This document shows positions 10,688 through 23,185 of a DNA stretch of 64,000 nucleotides, piece after piece. Source of the DNA: Periconia sp. R9002 (Eukaryota; Ascomycota; Dothideomycetes; Pleosporales; Periconiaceae); assembly GCA_023627715.1 (NCBI GenBank), contig JAMAHW010000005.1, positions 496,001 through 560,000 on the forward strand, written 5' to 3'. The notes under the pieces were generated by a model, which was given only the letters and a program-made list of their open reading frames with translations, searched no databases and was not told where the DNA came from. The first letter of the stretch is position 1; each line of letters opens with the position of its first letter. The translations under genes were made by a program, and so were the position numbers.

Positions 10688-10948
10688 CTCGAAAGCGGGC
10701 AGTCAGTGGATTGTAGAGGAGGTCTGTTCTGTCGAGACTGTTCTTGAACGTCGGTGCATCTATGCAGCGTCACAAGCCGCCGGCGGGCTGTCGACTTGGC
10801 GGTGGCCCAAGCTCCTGAAATGTAGGAAAGCGAAAAGTCTCTCATGACGACGAAAACAACGACTCGTATTTCTGTCTAACTTTACCATCTCTTGGAGCCC
10901 AAATTATCGCAAATTCAGTTTTCTAAATATTGAGCGCGGTTGCTAGGC

Positions 10949-11341
10949 ATGTCTCGGGCTTCCAAAATCACACTTGCGACCACATTTGCAGGCGCAATCG
11001 GCATTGTTGTATTTGTTCACTATGCCCAACGCGCGGAGAAAGCTGTTAGTTTTTTTCTTCTGTTTCTTAGCGGTCGAGAAACATGTGCATTTTGATTCTG
11101 CTTAGAGTCCTTCCCCAATCCGCTTTCTGATTAAAACCTTCCGTTATTTTTTCTAACAAGTTTCCAGCAAATGCACGCAGGCGTCATTCGAGACTACGAA
11201 CAACAGCGGTTGAAGCGCGAACGTCAGGCCGATTTCGAAATGCAACGGGCACTTGAGCAAGAATACAGGAAGATACAGACAGTCTCAGATGGCGGGGGTC
11301 CTGCAGCACAACAAGGAGAAGGAGGTATCAGTCGATCATGA
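10949..11341 (+). CDS. PET117: cytochrome c oxidase assembly factor PET117, 89 aa
   Basis: Two exons, 10949-11044 and 11168-11341, with a 123-nt GTTAGT..CAG intron. The product starts MSRASKITLATTFAGAIGIV, a short membrane-spanning/mitochondrial leader, followed by FVHYAQRAEKAQMHAGVIRD and a charged helix with KRERQADFEMQ, the diagnostic PET117 core. PET117 is a small mitochondrial protein linking heme A synthesis (via Cox15) to complex IV assembly. It is divergently arranged with VMA10, with only 261 nt between the start codons, so the two may share a promoter region. The Gly/Gln-rich C-terminal tail is longer than the yeast form and variable. Confidence 0.9.
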
Positions 11342-12814
11342 GCTAGTACGCTTGCACCGCCTTGCAAGATCACAAAGCAGCCAAGGCAGGGACTATGTTC
11401 TTCCCCAGACCGGAACATCTTCATATTTGGGGTTAAGGGATGAGGACGGTATAGCCTATGAAAAGTAGAGTCTGCTGTGGTTAAACAGCGGCTTCTTTCC
11501 TGCTGTTCGCCAAGGCCATTACAAGGCGTTACCGGGCGTTACCAGGCTTACTCGACCCGTTCTTAAGCCAATGCAGTTCGCAAGTACCGGTCACCTTCTG
11601 GAATGTGCCAACTTGAAGGATCTGGATCATGGATAACTCGATATAATTTCCCAATGATCAGGCCACTATATGCGACTTTTACGAGAAGGTGGACCTACAC
11701 TAAGTTCCCCGCAGAAATCAGCGATTTGATAATTTACTATTGGACGGTTAATCTAAACAATTGTTGGTTCCCTACTTGCTCCTAATGTACACTGCCACAG
11801 TGCTGTTGGCTGTGTCGGTTAGCAATCTGTGTGATAGCGTATAACAACCCACAGTTCGACTAGCGTCACTCCACTGTCAGCATACCTGTGCTCTTGGAGA
11901 CAGGGTGTTGATATTATTCAAGTTGTTCTTGGGAGGTTTCTAGAGATCATTCGATTGCGGTATGCATATACGAAAAGTTGGTATCAGTTCGTGTAGTACA
12001 TATTGAAGAGTAGCTACTATATGTGAGAAGTTATAGAATTGGCGACATGGCCGGATTGGTGAAAGCAGGCTATTCACAAGCACCGGTCAAGCTCGCACTA
12101 TTGCTCGTATCGACCCATTGTTCGTACAAACTTGAGTGCCGATGTTTCCATTAGAATTGCGCCGTTCATGGCAGCAGCCCATGTACACAACCACACACTG
12201 TACATGGGAAAACTTGGACCCTTCGCCAACCGTTTAGAGGCAAACGTATGAGAAAACTACAATCAATTGTCTGTCGATGATGATATCAATGTCTTGGCTT
12301 GCTTGGCTACAAGGCATGGAAACACTATGTCACACTGTCGACTAGAACTGTTGACTACCTGGGTAATAGATACGAGCATGATGCGCTGAAAATCATTTAG
12401 AATGATATGGATGAGCAGTCCAGTCACAGTGATGGCTCATGACCAGAATAATTGAAGTGCGGAGAGGAATTGGTGAAGGATGATTGCTTGATTGGCCAGT
12501 GAAACCGTCACAGTGACACCAACGAGACATTCTTTGATCTGCACAAGGCTTAGTGAATTGGCCATGACATTCTGGAGTGCCCGAAAGCGTTAGGCGTCAT
12601 AGCCCCAGGCGGGCTGCAGGGCTGTGCTATGCGAGCCACGCTATGACGCTGTTCGCCTCCCTGTGGCACGTCGAGAACTTTATAACCGGCCTTCATCGCG
12701 GCCTCCACCCTGCCTGACACAGCAGTTCCTGTACCACCTACACACAACATCTCCGAGCAGCAAACACCCGTCCTTTGTACTTGTCCACTCCACCTACTTC
12801 TAGAGTCTCCCACT
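11342..12814. other. intergenic, no gene seen
   Basis: About 1.5 kb without a supported coding frame. A short Gly/Pro-coding minus-strand frame at 12550-13041 is the antisense shadow of the Gly-rich gene that follows. Near 11527-11555 there is a small direct repeat built on GGCGTTACC. Confidence 0.5.
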
Positions 12815-13760
12815 ATGAGGTTCTCACACATTGCCACATACCTAGCCATCGGAAGTAACCTAGCGCAATCGACATCGATACCAGATTCCAATGCTCTATC
12901 CATCTCCCACACGGATGCAAATGTTCCCCGGTCGGACATATTGGCACCTGAAAATGCCTTAGAGAAGCGCAAAGGCGGAGGAGGCGGAGGGGGCGGAAAA
13001 GGCGGCGGCGGGAGCTCTTCAGGTAAGTTGATAACTTTCATTAGTTTGTATCACACCCTAACCTCCCCCAGGCGGAAGTAGAGGCTCATCAGGCTCATCA
13101 GGCTCCTCGGGCTCATCTGGCTCAGGCGGTGCACGCGCAGGAGGAGTAAATGGCGGATCCACGCGCGCAGGCTCAGGAGCTCCTCGCGCATATGGAGGAG
13201 GTTATTATGGGGGTGGCGCTGCTGTTCCTTACAAAACGGGCGACAAAGGACGCAAAGGACTCCCTGCTGGAACAGTCCTCGGTGTCGGCGCTGCCGCTGC
13301 CATTATGCCGGGACTTTGGCTCGCCAGCGTATACCCATATTACTACCACAACCCCTACCGATTCTACAACCACACCCGGAGGAATGAGACGAGGAACAAC
13401 AATCAGAACAAAGCCAGGTTCATCGACAGACTGGTTATGCGCCAGGACCAGCAGGGCCAGAATGAATCGCTGCCTGTCATCTGTCTGTGCGCCGAGAACG
13501 CCCCTTGCGGGTGTGAGGAAAATGATGACCCGAAGTATCTGGACGACCTGATCGGTAACGGAAGCTACGCCGCACTCAACAAGTCTTTAGTCAATGTCGT
13601 CGATGTCAATAACACAAGGACTTTGACGCTCAACGGCACCCTGCCAGATGGCACCACAGCTCCGGGTGGCGAAGACGCCGCCGCCGCCTCTATTATCCCC
13701 TTCGGAACGGGATACTGGGCTATAGCACTCATCGTCGCCGCCACAATATCGACGCTGTAA
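12815..13760 (+). CDS. predicted secreted, GPI-anchored Gly/Ser-rich protein, about 298 aa
   Basis: Two exons, 12815-13022 and 13072-13760, with a 49-nt GTAAGT..CAG intron; junction phase 1 restores a Gly codon. The N-terminus (MRFSHIATYLAIGSNLAQS) is a probable signal peptide. A LEKR Kex2-type site near residue 50 precedes a poly-Gly/Lys stretch, then a Ser-Ser-Gly repeat. The central part has a Tyr-rich segment (YPYYYHNPYRFYNH) and a CLCAENAPCGCEEND cluster of four Cys. The last ~25 residues are hydrophobic after a small-residue region, fitting a GPI attachment signal. It looks like a cell-surface protein of a fungus-specific family, which I believe carries a domain of unknown function; no activity can be assigned. 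The intron lies exactly between the poly-Gly and Ser-Gly repeats. Confidence 0.75.
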
Positions 13761-16700
13761 AGGGAATTGCTTTCTCTATAATACTTTCATGCTATCACGG
13801 ATATGCCTTTTACGAAACTGTACGAACCCTCTATGCATCGCACATGTGTTCTTAGGAACACTTATGGTGTTGATGTCTGTGTACTTGTTCGATCACTATT
13901 GATGGGAGGTTTTTTGGTTTTACTAGAACGGTTTGGTGTTTTTCTTGGATATACCCCTTCGTCCCACGATTTGGCTGCGGATACAAAGGTCGAGATTAGA
14001 ACTCCCTTGTTGTACTTTTGCATGGATTATTAATAGCTCAGCTAAACATACGTTCTCATTTTTTTTTTGATGTAACTGCGTGACCTATATCGAGGAATGC
14101 TTTTTGAGTCCACCCTTTATCGTGCACGGGTGAACTTCCGTCAGTGAGAGTTTACTTGATAGCATGATTCTTCATTTTATCCACTCCCTTCTTTCCCCAG
14201 CCATGCCTTCCAGGAAAAACTGGCATTCCCAAAAACAAATGTCTCCTTCACTAGTTCACTAGAGAGTAAGAAAACTTCGAAAGCCACGCATTCATTCTGA
14301 ACATGTAGAATTCCGCGACTACAAATCGCAAACGTCACTCCCCCACTCACACACACTATCAAACATCGACATCTAGGGAAAAGTTTCCTTTGTTCACCAT
14401 TATGAACACCCGATATTTTTCGGACTGGTAGAAGGGTTTCCACCTAGACAAACCAAGAGCTCAAAAACAAGTGACAGAAAAAGGTGGGCAGCCATGTGGA
14501 CCAAAATGATCAAAATCCCTGATAAACACAAAGAGATAATTGGACTCGATCGCAACGAATGAGTCCATGTATGCCTTCGAGGAAACGTGCGCAAATAGTT
14601 GCCTGTGTGCCCATTCTGGGTGAGGACGTTACCAAGTGTTTTCCCCTACCTGTGTCGATACCCAGAGTAGCAATACTCTGTGAGGATCAATTGAAATTCC
14701 ATGCCTTCGAGGAATGTAGCTGCAAGGCAAATCGTGCTGTAGAATTTGGAATACATCAAATATTTGGAATACTCAAGGTTAGTGTTTCAAGTGCCCTGTC
14801 GAAACACTTTTTTTTTGTTCACAAAAAACAAGGTGTCGTATCATTGCCGAGTCATTGGTTACTCGCGGTATCAACACAGGCAACAAACTACAAAGACGTT
14901 CTCGGGCCGAGAGGTACCCACAGGTGCAGAACTGCAGAAATCGAACTTCACCGTCTCGCTCTATTGTTTGCTCGTATCAATAGCGTCAGCGTGATAGCTA
15001 ACAGCGAGCGAGTGAGTGACGTGGCAACATTCGAGAATAGACGTTGCTAAACGGCTGAAAAGGTGATGATCTTTTTCTATCTCGGAGCAACGTTGCTTCC
15101 GCAATCCATCATCATCGGTTCTGTTCTTCAGGTCAGTCGTATGGCGTTATGCTTCCGTTCTCTATTGCTATGGCTAGCTGGCGTGCGGAACTGCGTGATC
15201 CCGCTCGTATTCAGGTACCTTGTCAACTTGAGGCGTTGCTGTTACTGCTGCGTAAGGGAATGGATCATGCATTCTACTTATATGTTTAAAGTTGGAGAAC
15301 GGGCGTGTGTGCACGTCCACAGCCAGGACGTTTCTGTGTAACATTACCAGTGTCGATACAGCGAGTCATAATATTGCTATGCGACGATATAATTTTTCTT
15401 TTGATGGTTGGATGACGGAGGAGGAATTTGCTGAAACGGATGAAGGACGTTCCGGGCATCCCGGTGCATTCTACAATTCTCAGCATCTGACATTGTTAAT
15501 GTTGGTTGGTGTTCTATCTTGGGATTCCTAGTTACCCGGGGTTTCGATATAGGAAATCGGTCGCGCCGGTGGGGAAAAAAAGGCGTGTTGAAAACGGTGT
15601 GCAGCTGTTTGTCGTGGGTGATCAGTAACTAGGGTCTTGAGTCCTCTGGGTTGATGATTTCCCTTGCTCAGCCTCTTTACGGTATCCTGGTTCCCGGATT
15701 CTGACTCTGACGGCCAGCGAGCTGCAGGAACGTACACGTGTTTCTTCCTGGTTGAAGAATGGGGTTGTTTCGAACGTTTGTTCTCGTCAGCTGGAGGACT
15801 ATGGGGTGGGGAAAGCATTCTTTTCGTCCGTCCAACGTGGTCGTTTTGGGAAACTTTTTCCATGCCTTCTCTTTTTTTTTTGAAATTCGGTGAATCTGAT
15901 AGGGCAAGCGACGTCATTGTGGGCGTGCGAAAACGTTGAAGCCGTCAGCCATGTGGGTGTGGATCAATGATTGGACCCTTGATCGCTGCTGGCGTGAGCG
16001 TGTCGGTATCATGATACACCTCTCACGCACGATAACATGACATGCTTCTCAGGTACAGAAATGGCTGCTGCGGTTTGTTTAGGGCCGAATCGTATTATGG
16101 AGGTTAGGATATAGGCGTCTTGTTAGGAGAGAGAGCTTGCGCGTCTTCTCCTGTCATGAGGGAAAAGGGGTGGAAACTCCGTTGGCGTACCACGGTGATG
16201 AAAGTTCTGTGGGGTCGCATAGTCGGCCGACAACTCGGTGTCGTCTTGCGGCATCGTGTGGTCGTGTGGTCGCGAATGCATTCTCTGTGACGTGAGCATC
16301 AGTTGTTTGGTGCTCTCCTCTTATTATTCGTTAATCCTCCGGGTAGTACGGGGAAAATGGGCGATTTCATGACAAAGATTGGTCGAAAGGAGTCCTAGCG
16401 ACGGTTTTATTTTTGTCGATTAGCGGACGTGGGACGATTTATGAAGTTAATTAACAGTGGACTAGAGGCAGCAGCAGTCTCACTGAGACCAAGCCTCAAG
16501 AGGTTGAGTTCTTCCATGGTGCGCAATGGGCCGCAGTCTGCCTTACTCGCCGTATTGTTACATTGGGGCGGAATAATGGACGGGTAGGTGGAAGACACGG
16601 TCGTCTCTGGATGAACAAGTCGTTATAAACTATCATTTGAAACCCCCTTAGCTACCCACGGTGGTGTCTATGAATCGATGCGCACAACCTGCTATCTCGA

Positions 16701-18510
16701 CCCCATAATATTTGTACATTACAGTAGGCTCGAGGCCATGCGACAATCCCCACGTGGACGCAGGAACATACGAAAGAGTGCATAGGGCTGCAGTTGTTGC
16801 AACACAAACCGGGAGGTCAGCTTACCGACGCCTCCAGGATGCCAATCTGGGCAACGTGCACAGAGCCCGGTGGCCATAGAGCTGGGTATGGGACGGACAG
16901 CGTATGGATCTGTGCTGGCCACCGATGTCAGGTACAGCCCTCGCCTCTCCCAGTCGTCTATATGAGGATCAATGCTGATGGTCCAAAAGAATGGCAGTAC
17001 AAGCCCTCAAGCGCGCTTTGCGCAAGGGAGCCAGGACAAGCGAGACGGCAAGAGGGTTGCGGCAGAGGCTTGTAGCAGCAGTATTGGACCTCCAAGCCTT
17101 CTTTTGGGGGTTTTGTGTAAATTCTGGGGCGACAACCATTGCCTTTCAACGCCCCACCTAGGGACGCTGCCGCATTTTGAAGAGGTCAGCCGGTAAGACT
17201 GGAGGCAGTAAAAGGCGAAGTCTGCGCAGTCATCCTGACTTGCTTCGCTGGAGTACGTTTTCTTCGCTGTATATACAGTGACAGGTATAGATGGAGTGAA
17301 TATGTATATATAGCAAATTGGAATGGTATGTCACCCAAGTGGGAAGATTTACAGAGCACGTACGCAGTTTGGGGTCCATAAAATTGCCAAATTTTGAAGA
17401 TCCGCAAACTCGATAGAGACCTCGGGAGGCATGGAATGATGGAACGGTAACGGCCACCACACCTTACCCGTCCCCGTGGGTTCAGAAAATCCTCACAGCA
17501 TGCCATCCATGGTGTTTCAAATTCTGCAGCAACGTGACAGGCTTATCCCTTATGTTTTCCGCAATCTGAGTGGCAATCGCTACCAGATCTCGGGTCGCTC
17601 AGTCTCTCGGGCTCAGTTTGACAAGGTCAAGCCCGCCGGAGAGATGAATGATTGGCAAAGCCACCAGGAGATTACATGCGACAAAGATGACCACATCGCG
17701 GCTATTGTTGCTCGACGGGATGGATGAATCTCTGTTCTTTGCTAGATGCTGACTCGGACCATCTACTCCGGCGTTGTTCGACAAGGACCCTGACTCTTTG
17801 GGAGATATTTCCCACTTTAGATCCCCCCCATCGGGTTTAATGGACTCTGCACTACTAAGTCGACCATGGCCAATGCTGCCCGGCACGAGTAACGTTAAGT
17901 TATCTATAGTGTATAGGTAATTAATGGCTTTTCGCAAGTTGGTGGGTTTCAATTAGTTGGTGGGCACGTGTGTACATAATCGCTGCGACCCAATGAGGCG
18001 ACTGGTACAGACATCGAATCGGCCCCAGCTGAAGAAGCCTTCAACACCACCACGATACATTAGTCCTGCCGCACCCGATTCCGAAGCTACGCATGCATGC
18101 GATCCGTTCGCTTCCCGTTTCTGAGGATCAACGGTCATTGCCTCTCCCAAAGAAATCATGGCTGTGCGGCTTTGCTCTTCAGTCACATTGATTCCCTTCT
18201 TAGCACAGTCTCTCTGTTGCTGACTGCAGTCCACCCTCAACGGTCGTGCATGTCATATGCACCATCCTTCTCGTTTCGTTACTGATACACTTGTCTGAGC
18301 ATCATATATATTCTACGATTTCGCCACCGGTTGTTGTTGTTCCTTCCATCATCACCATCCAAGTTCTTCCAAGCTTCACATTCCAATTTCCATTTCTTCT
18401 GCTTGCATCTTTGGCGTCTTCATCTTTCAATTCATTCAGCATTACACTGTTTAGCGTTTCTCCACCTATATCCTCGCCTACATCTACAAGCCTTCACATA
18501 TTCTTTCAAC
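13761..18510. other. 4.7-kb gene-poor region
   Basis: I checked the frames of 60-160 codons here on both strands; none shows a recognisable domain or a conserved multi-exon pattern. The frame at 17476-17727 (+) is the least random looking (NRYQISGRSVSRAQFDKVKP) but remains unidentified. The sequence is not strongly AT-rich, so this is not a typical degraded repeat island. Confidence 0.45.
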
Positions 18511-18741
18511 ATGTGTTATCAAGTCGTTGAGCGTTACTCAGTGTGCCGGTGCCTCTACTACAAGCATGCCATCGACCCGTGTGCAGTGTACGGACAGAGC
18601 GGTCATACGGTGCAAGAGAAGACGGTGCTTGTGGGCTACGCTTGCAGCAGCCACAGCAGCCACCGACCAGAGGTTGGGTATGGCATGGGTGTGCTCCCTG
18701 ATTCTGGGTATGAGAGTGGCGTATACCCACCTACCCGGTAA
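18511..18741 (+). CDS. small Cys-containing conserved fungal protein, 76 aa
   Basis: Single-exon frame from ATG 18511 to TAA. The start MCYQVVERYSVCRCLYYKHA followed by DPC and later VQEKTVLVGYAC matches a small protein family I recognise from many Pezizomycotina genomes, always beginning MCYQVVERYxVCxCLYYxH. It has five Cys in the first half (Cys2, 12, 14, 24 and 47) and a His, a pattern that could bind a metal, but no function is known to me. The longer frame from 18331 only adds pyrimidine-rich leader. The tail is Gly/Tyr-rich. A GTAACC at the stop could be a donor to a further exon, so the C-terminus is uncertain. Confidence 0.65.
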   Translation: MCYQVVERYSVCRCLYYKHAIDPCAVYGQSGHTVQEKTVLVGYACSSHSSHRPEVGYGMGVLPDSGYESGVYPPTR

Positions 18742-21700
18742 CCACATCATGCGGCACGCCTCCCACGATAAGCACGCCATTCAGTTTTCGATACCTATTC
18801 GATCGACGCTTGCCATATTCCCAAATATCAGCAGGCTTTTCCCTTCCCTTCTTCGAGCCGGCTCGTCAGTACGCCAGAGCGTGCCACTTGCTGCGCATCT
18901 TTTGTTTTTGGTTTGATTTATACGGGCATTGAGACGAAATCTTTACATTTACGATATCCTCAATTAGAACGGCTGGAATACGGAACATCTGCATAAAGGT
19001 TATGGAGTAGAGGCTTGTACTATCATGTTTCATTTGTGTCGGCTTTCATTTTCTTTCTTTCTTTCCATTTGCAGTCGATAGACACGGGAACATGCACATC
19101 CGGACTGGCCTCATCGCAATCAACACGTGAGTTTCTAGTTCTGATGATTTTCCCAGTTCCTTTTCTCTTTTGCTATCTCCTCTAGCATATCACCTTTTTC
19201 CATTGCCCTTCTTCTTGTGTATTACTAGTTTTCATTTGTGGAGATTGATCCACACGGACTTTAGACCATTCAAGACACATAGCACCAATATCAAACATCA
19301 ATACCTACCTACATATGTATGTATTTCATGTATTCAAATCTGCCTTGCCTTGAATGTTTCATCGCACGTATCCTCGAACAATATGTGCGTCCGAGAAAGA
19401 ACCAAGGCGGAAGTCCCCCCACCCCCCACAACATTGTACGTGCATGTCCGCGACTGTGCTAGGACTACCTCGTGATTGCGAATCCATCGGAAAACGTGGG
19501 TGAGATGCCAGATGATGTGCCTACAAGGTCTTGAGGCTACGTCACGTCCAGTGTTTGTAAACGGACTAGCGCATGGACAGGGGGTCTTTGTAACACCGCC
19601 GTTTCCCATGCTCTCTCTCACATCAACGACGCCAGAAGGCGTACGCCTTGTCGGTGTGGGAGCAGTCATCTGCAGACTCGTGCCCTGCCATCTCATTTGT
19701 ACTGCCAACTACACCACACAATAGCATATTCACACGACTCAGGATTGCGGCTGTGCCCTTCGTAGTGTGCCTCCGTCCCATCTCTGCCTCTCGTCTCGAA
19801 TCTCCTCTGCGATGGCGCCACCCATCTAGCAGTCCATACACATTTCTGTCATTCATAATCAGCATCCGGAGCAGTGTCAATCGTATCGTACGCAGAAAAG
19901 GAATCTGCAATGACCGAAGTCCCCATTCGAGGGAGCTTACTCTGTTACGCTTCTATCCTCGGCGCCTTCCGATTAGGGGCGGAAGGAGATTTCTCTGGTC
20001 TATTTTTGGTGAGCATCACGCCAAATTGTTTGCGTTTGGTGCGCTGGGCGATGGGGAATAGTCAACGGCCAAGGTCTCTAGCTTCTATTCATTAGTTGTT
20101 TTTGCTATGATTCTATGATGCGGTATACCTCTTTCGCCGGAAAGATCGGACGCAACATCGGGGCGCCTCTGTTGCTCTCTTCTATTTCTGGCCTTTTTCG
20201 TCGTCTGTGCGTTTACCAAGTACGATTCAGGAACCACCACCAACCAACTCGACTGTGCTCAGTCCAACGCTTGATCGCTATAGTGCGTGTGGACTATGGA
20301 GCGTCCTCCATTTCTCGACTCATCTACGTCTCTGTTCTGCGCCAGGTCGCAACTTGAACTGAACTTAATGTAAGGCCCTCTTCTTCATCATCATCATTGC
20401 CAGGAACGGGCCAGATCGTTTTGATCCTCCAGATCTCACCATGACTGCATTTTGCGAGTTTCGAGATCCTTTGCGCACATCATCCCTTGCGACGATAGGA
20501 CGTTGAAGAGACCTTCACCCACAAACTTCTCCATGACGTCTAACAAAGTTCTTGGCTAGAAGCTCCGATTGCAAATTATACGCAACCAATGCAAAGTCTT
20601 TCTTCGCTTGTACCTTTTCTTTTTGTTCAGCGTAATTAAATAGACTCCAAGATGTCGATGAGCCCACGGGGGCCAGGTACCTACGTGCTACCTTACACAG
20701 AACACATTGCGCCCCCTCTAGCGAACGCGAACACGAACGGATCAGACTGCCTTACTTAGCTAAGCACCCTCCTCTCCCCGGACACCATCCAGCAAGAATC
20801 ATACGACAATGAGTAAATCACCGATATGAACGATACGCCCACCAAAACACAACCTCACCATGGGCTTTACGCAGTCAAGTAGCGCGACATCTTGTCGAGA
20901 TCAGCCTAGTGGAAGCAAGCTTGCGAGGGGGCCGTTCTTCTGGTCTCCACCTTCAACGGCATTCGCGTCCGTTCGGATATAAATGCGAGAGGTGGAGGGG
21001 GCTGTGTTGTAGCGGAGGTGGAATATATGATGTTGATTACTTCGCAAACTCTGTCCGTTGTGGAAATAGGGCTAACGACAGGACGAATTTGCCGTTGGTC
21101 GTGTCGACTTTCTTCTCTTTTCTTCTCCCGCAGTACCATAGCAGGAGAAATGTGGGATGGAAAGGGCGATTTAATATTTGTCGTACAGAGGCAAGTAGTT
21201 ATTATTCATTTTATTTGTGCAAATGAGAGCGATGTGGATGAACTAAAGGTCTCTATCACATGATCGAACACTTCCTCACCCCTGACACAAAATTCTCGTT
21301 CTCGGTAGCCAGTACATCCCGTCGCTACGTCGATAGAAAACATCATCTTGATGGAAACGGAAACCTCGCCAACCGACGAAGAACTCCCCAGAGTGAACAC
21401 AAAAACCGCAGAGCATTGAATTGAAGTATCAGAGAAGTACGATGTGAGAAAAAACAATACCTTCCTCCACCCCCATCTCCCAATCCGACTCCGAATCCGA
21501 ATATTCTCCACCAAACAAACACTGAACAACAACATCAATACCTATGACATACACACCTCTCCTTCACGACATCTCCTTTACCCTTCAAAACGGCACAAAA
21601 CATAACAAATCGCCTTACCTCTCTCATGGATAGAGGTAAGTAGACGCACGTATGTTAGTTTAGCTTAGTCAACGTAGATAGATGAAGGGGGGTTTGGGGG

Positions 21701-22360
21701 AGACGGAGGCGTGCAAGAAGAAATCTAGAAAGATGGAGTGTAAGCAGTGCGGTGGGGGACTAGGGTTTGAGGAAACGCGCTGCTGGAGTGTTGATAGATG
21801 TCAAGTAGTTACTATGCATCAAACGCGAGCCCGACAGACATCAAAGACCCAAGACAACACGAAAAACATCACAAAAGCCCACACAGGACAAGAGTCAATT
21901 CATATCTGTATATGCGCACGAGCCGGAGTTTCGGCCGCAGGAAGATGGGTGTTCATTTGTTTATCTGCTATCTACATACGGTGGGCGTGCGTTGAGAAGT
22001 ATTTGTGCGCGCAAAAAGGGCGGACGTTCGCTGTGAGGGAAAAAATTCATCAGCTACAAGCTTATAGCTACGGAGCTAGTTCCATCCATATCATCCATCG
22101 GTTTATCTGTCTGTCTCGTGTGTGTTTCGTCTCTTCCCTCCGTGTGGGAAGGAGCAGCGAGTGTGTGTGTTGGTATCATAGTCATGACCGTCGTTGGTAT
22201 ATTAAACAAAAGAAGAAGCAGGAAAGAGGAATAAAAGGTCGTTATCGTTTACAAATATGAACAGAAAGAAGAGAAAAGAGAGAGAGGTGTGGTATCAGAA
22301 AACAAAGAATTGAGTACAATGGCAGAGAGAGCGCGTACGCAGCGATTGAAGTGGCACATC
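18742..22360. other. 3.6-kb gene-poor region
   Basis: No frame with recognisable content. The frame at 21682-22260 (+) is Cys/Arg-rich but looks like chance; it lies downstream of the minus-strand gene that follows and probably overlaps its 3' UTR. CT-rich tracts are frequent around 19080-19240. Confidence 0.45.
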
Positions 22361-23185
22361 TTAGTGGCGGATGACGACACCCTGGCGGCGGGTGGTCTTT
22401 TCCTCGTAGATGTACTCGTCTTCGGAGGAGCATTCAGACGAGTCGTCGGAGTAGCCGCAGCGTGCGCCGCCGCAGTCTAGCTTGACGCGGTCGCCTGAGC
22501 GCGTGATGCCGTAGCGCTCGCAGGTGCAGCAGCTGCTGTTGGAGCTGACGCTAGACGGCGACGAGGAATTGGTGGAGCGGGACGTGAGGGACGGCACGTC
22601 GGAGCCTGAGTCGTCGGAGTCGTACTCGGACTCGTCGTCGTCTTCCGAGATGCTGGTGTCGCTTGAAGGGCTGATGGTGTGCCTGGCGAAGCGCGTCGAG
22701 AGGGCTTCGAGGGTCGCTTTGTCGTATTGCGTGTTGATGACTTGGCGCGTCTGGTGGGGGCGTTCAGGCTTGGGTGCAATGATCTTGGAGGGCGAGAGCG
22801 AGCGGCCCTTGGGGATGGAAGCGGTACTGACGCGGCGCTCGTGGCGGTTGGAGGACGAGCGCGAGCTAGAATGGGATGATGACTTTGAGGATTTGCTGGG
22901 GATGTCGAGAATGTTGAGCTTGCGACCGGTCGTGGGTTCGGTCGTGTGGTCTTTGGCCGGGTCGTGCGAAACATGGTACCCGTCGATGATGTAGTAGTAC
23001 CAGTAACGCTGGCCTTGCTTCAACATGCTGCCTTGAAATTTGAAGCTTCCCAGCCATCCGCCGCTCTTCTTGGGGTCCTTGGAAAGCGGGAGTTGTCCGG
23101 CGTAGTTGTCCCATGAGCCGAGGAGATGCACGGTCTTGCAGCCACTGCTGGTGCGTAGCGAGAAGTTGAGTTGGATTGCTGCCAT
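22361..23185 (-). CDS. AMPK-type glycogen-binding (CBM48-like) domain protein, 274 aa
   Basis: Single exon starting at ATG 23185. Residues 1-95 form an early-set/CBM48-like domain: a start MAAIQLNFSLRTSSGCKTVH, then LLGSWDNYAGQLPLSKD, GGWLGSFKF and QGQRYWYYYIIDGYHVSHDP. This is the sugar-binding beta-sandwich seen in AMPK beta subunits and starch-active enzymes (G-S-W-D-N-Y and the YYYIIDG strand). The remainder is low-complexity: Ser/Arg, then an acidic EDDDESEYDSDDSGSD run, then a CCTCERYGI Cys cluster and an acidic tail. There is no kinase-binding beta C-terminal domain, so it is not an AMPK beta subunit. It is a conserved filamentous-fungal protein, possibly a glycogen-associated scaffold; that role is inference. 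Confidence 0.75.
   Translation of the reverse strand: MAAIQLNFSLRTSSGCKTVHLLGSWDNYAGQLPLSKDPKKSGGWLGSFKFQGSMLKQGQRYWYYYIIDGYHVSHDPAKDHTTEPTTGRKLNILDIPSKSSKSSSHSSSRSSSNRHERRVSTASIPKGRSLSPSKIIAPKPERPHQTRQVINTQYDKATLEALSTRFARHTISPSSDTSISEDDDESEYDSDDSGSDVPSLTSRSTNSSSPSSVSSNSSCCTCERYGITRSGDRVKLDCGGARCGYSDDSSECSSEDEYIYEEKTTRRQGVVIRH

Noticed and set aside
17476..17727. Possible remnant of a retroelement polyprotein (NRYQISGRSVSRAQ)
   Set aside because: I could not identify a reverse transcriptase, integrase or LTR nearby, so there is no support beyond a vague resemblance.
22477..22994. Two 156-165-codon frames overlapping the CBM48-like gene
   Set aside because: Antisense and out-of-frame shadows of a GC-rich Ser/Arg coding region; the CBM48 frame has clear domain conservation.
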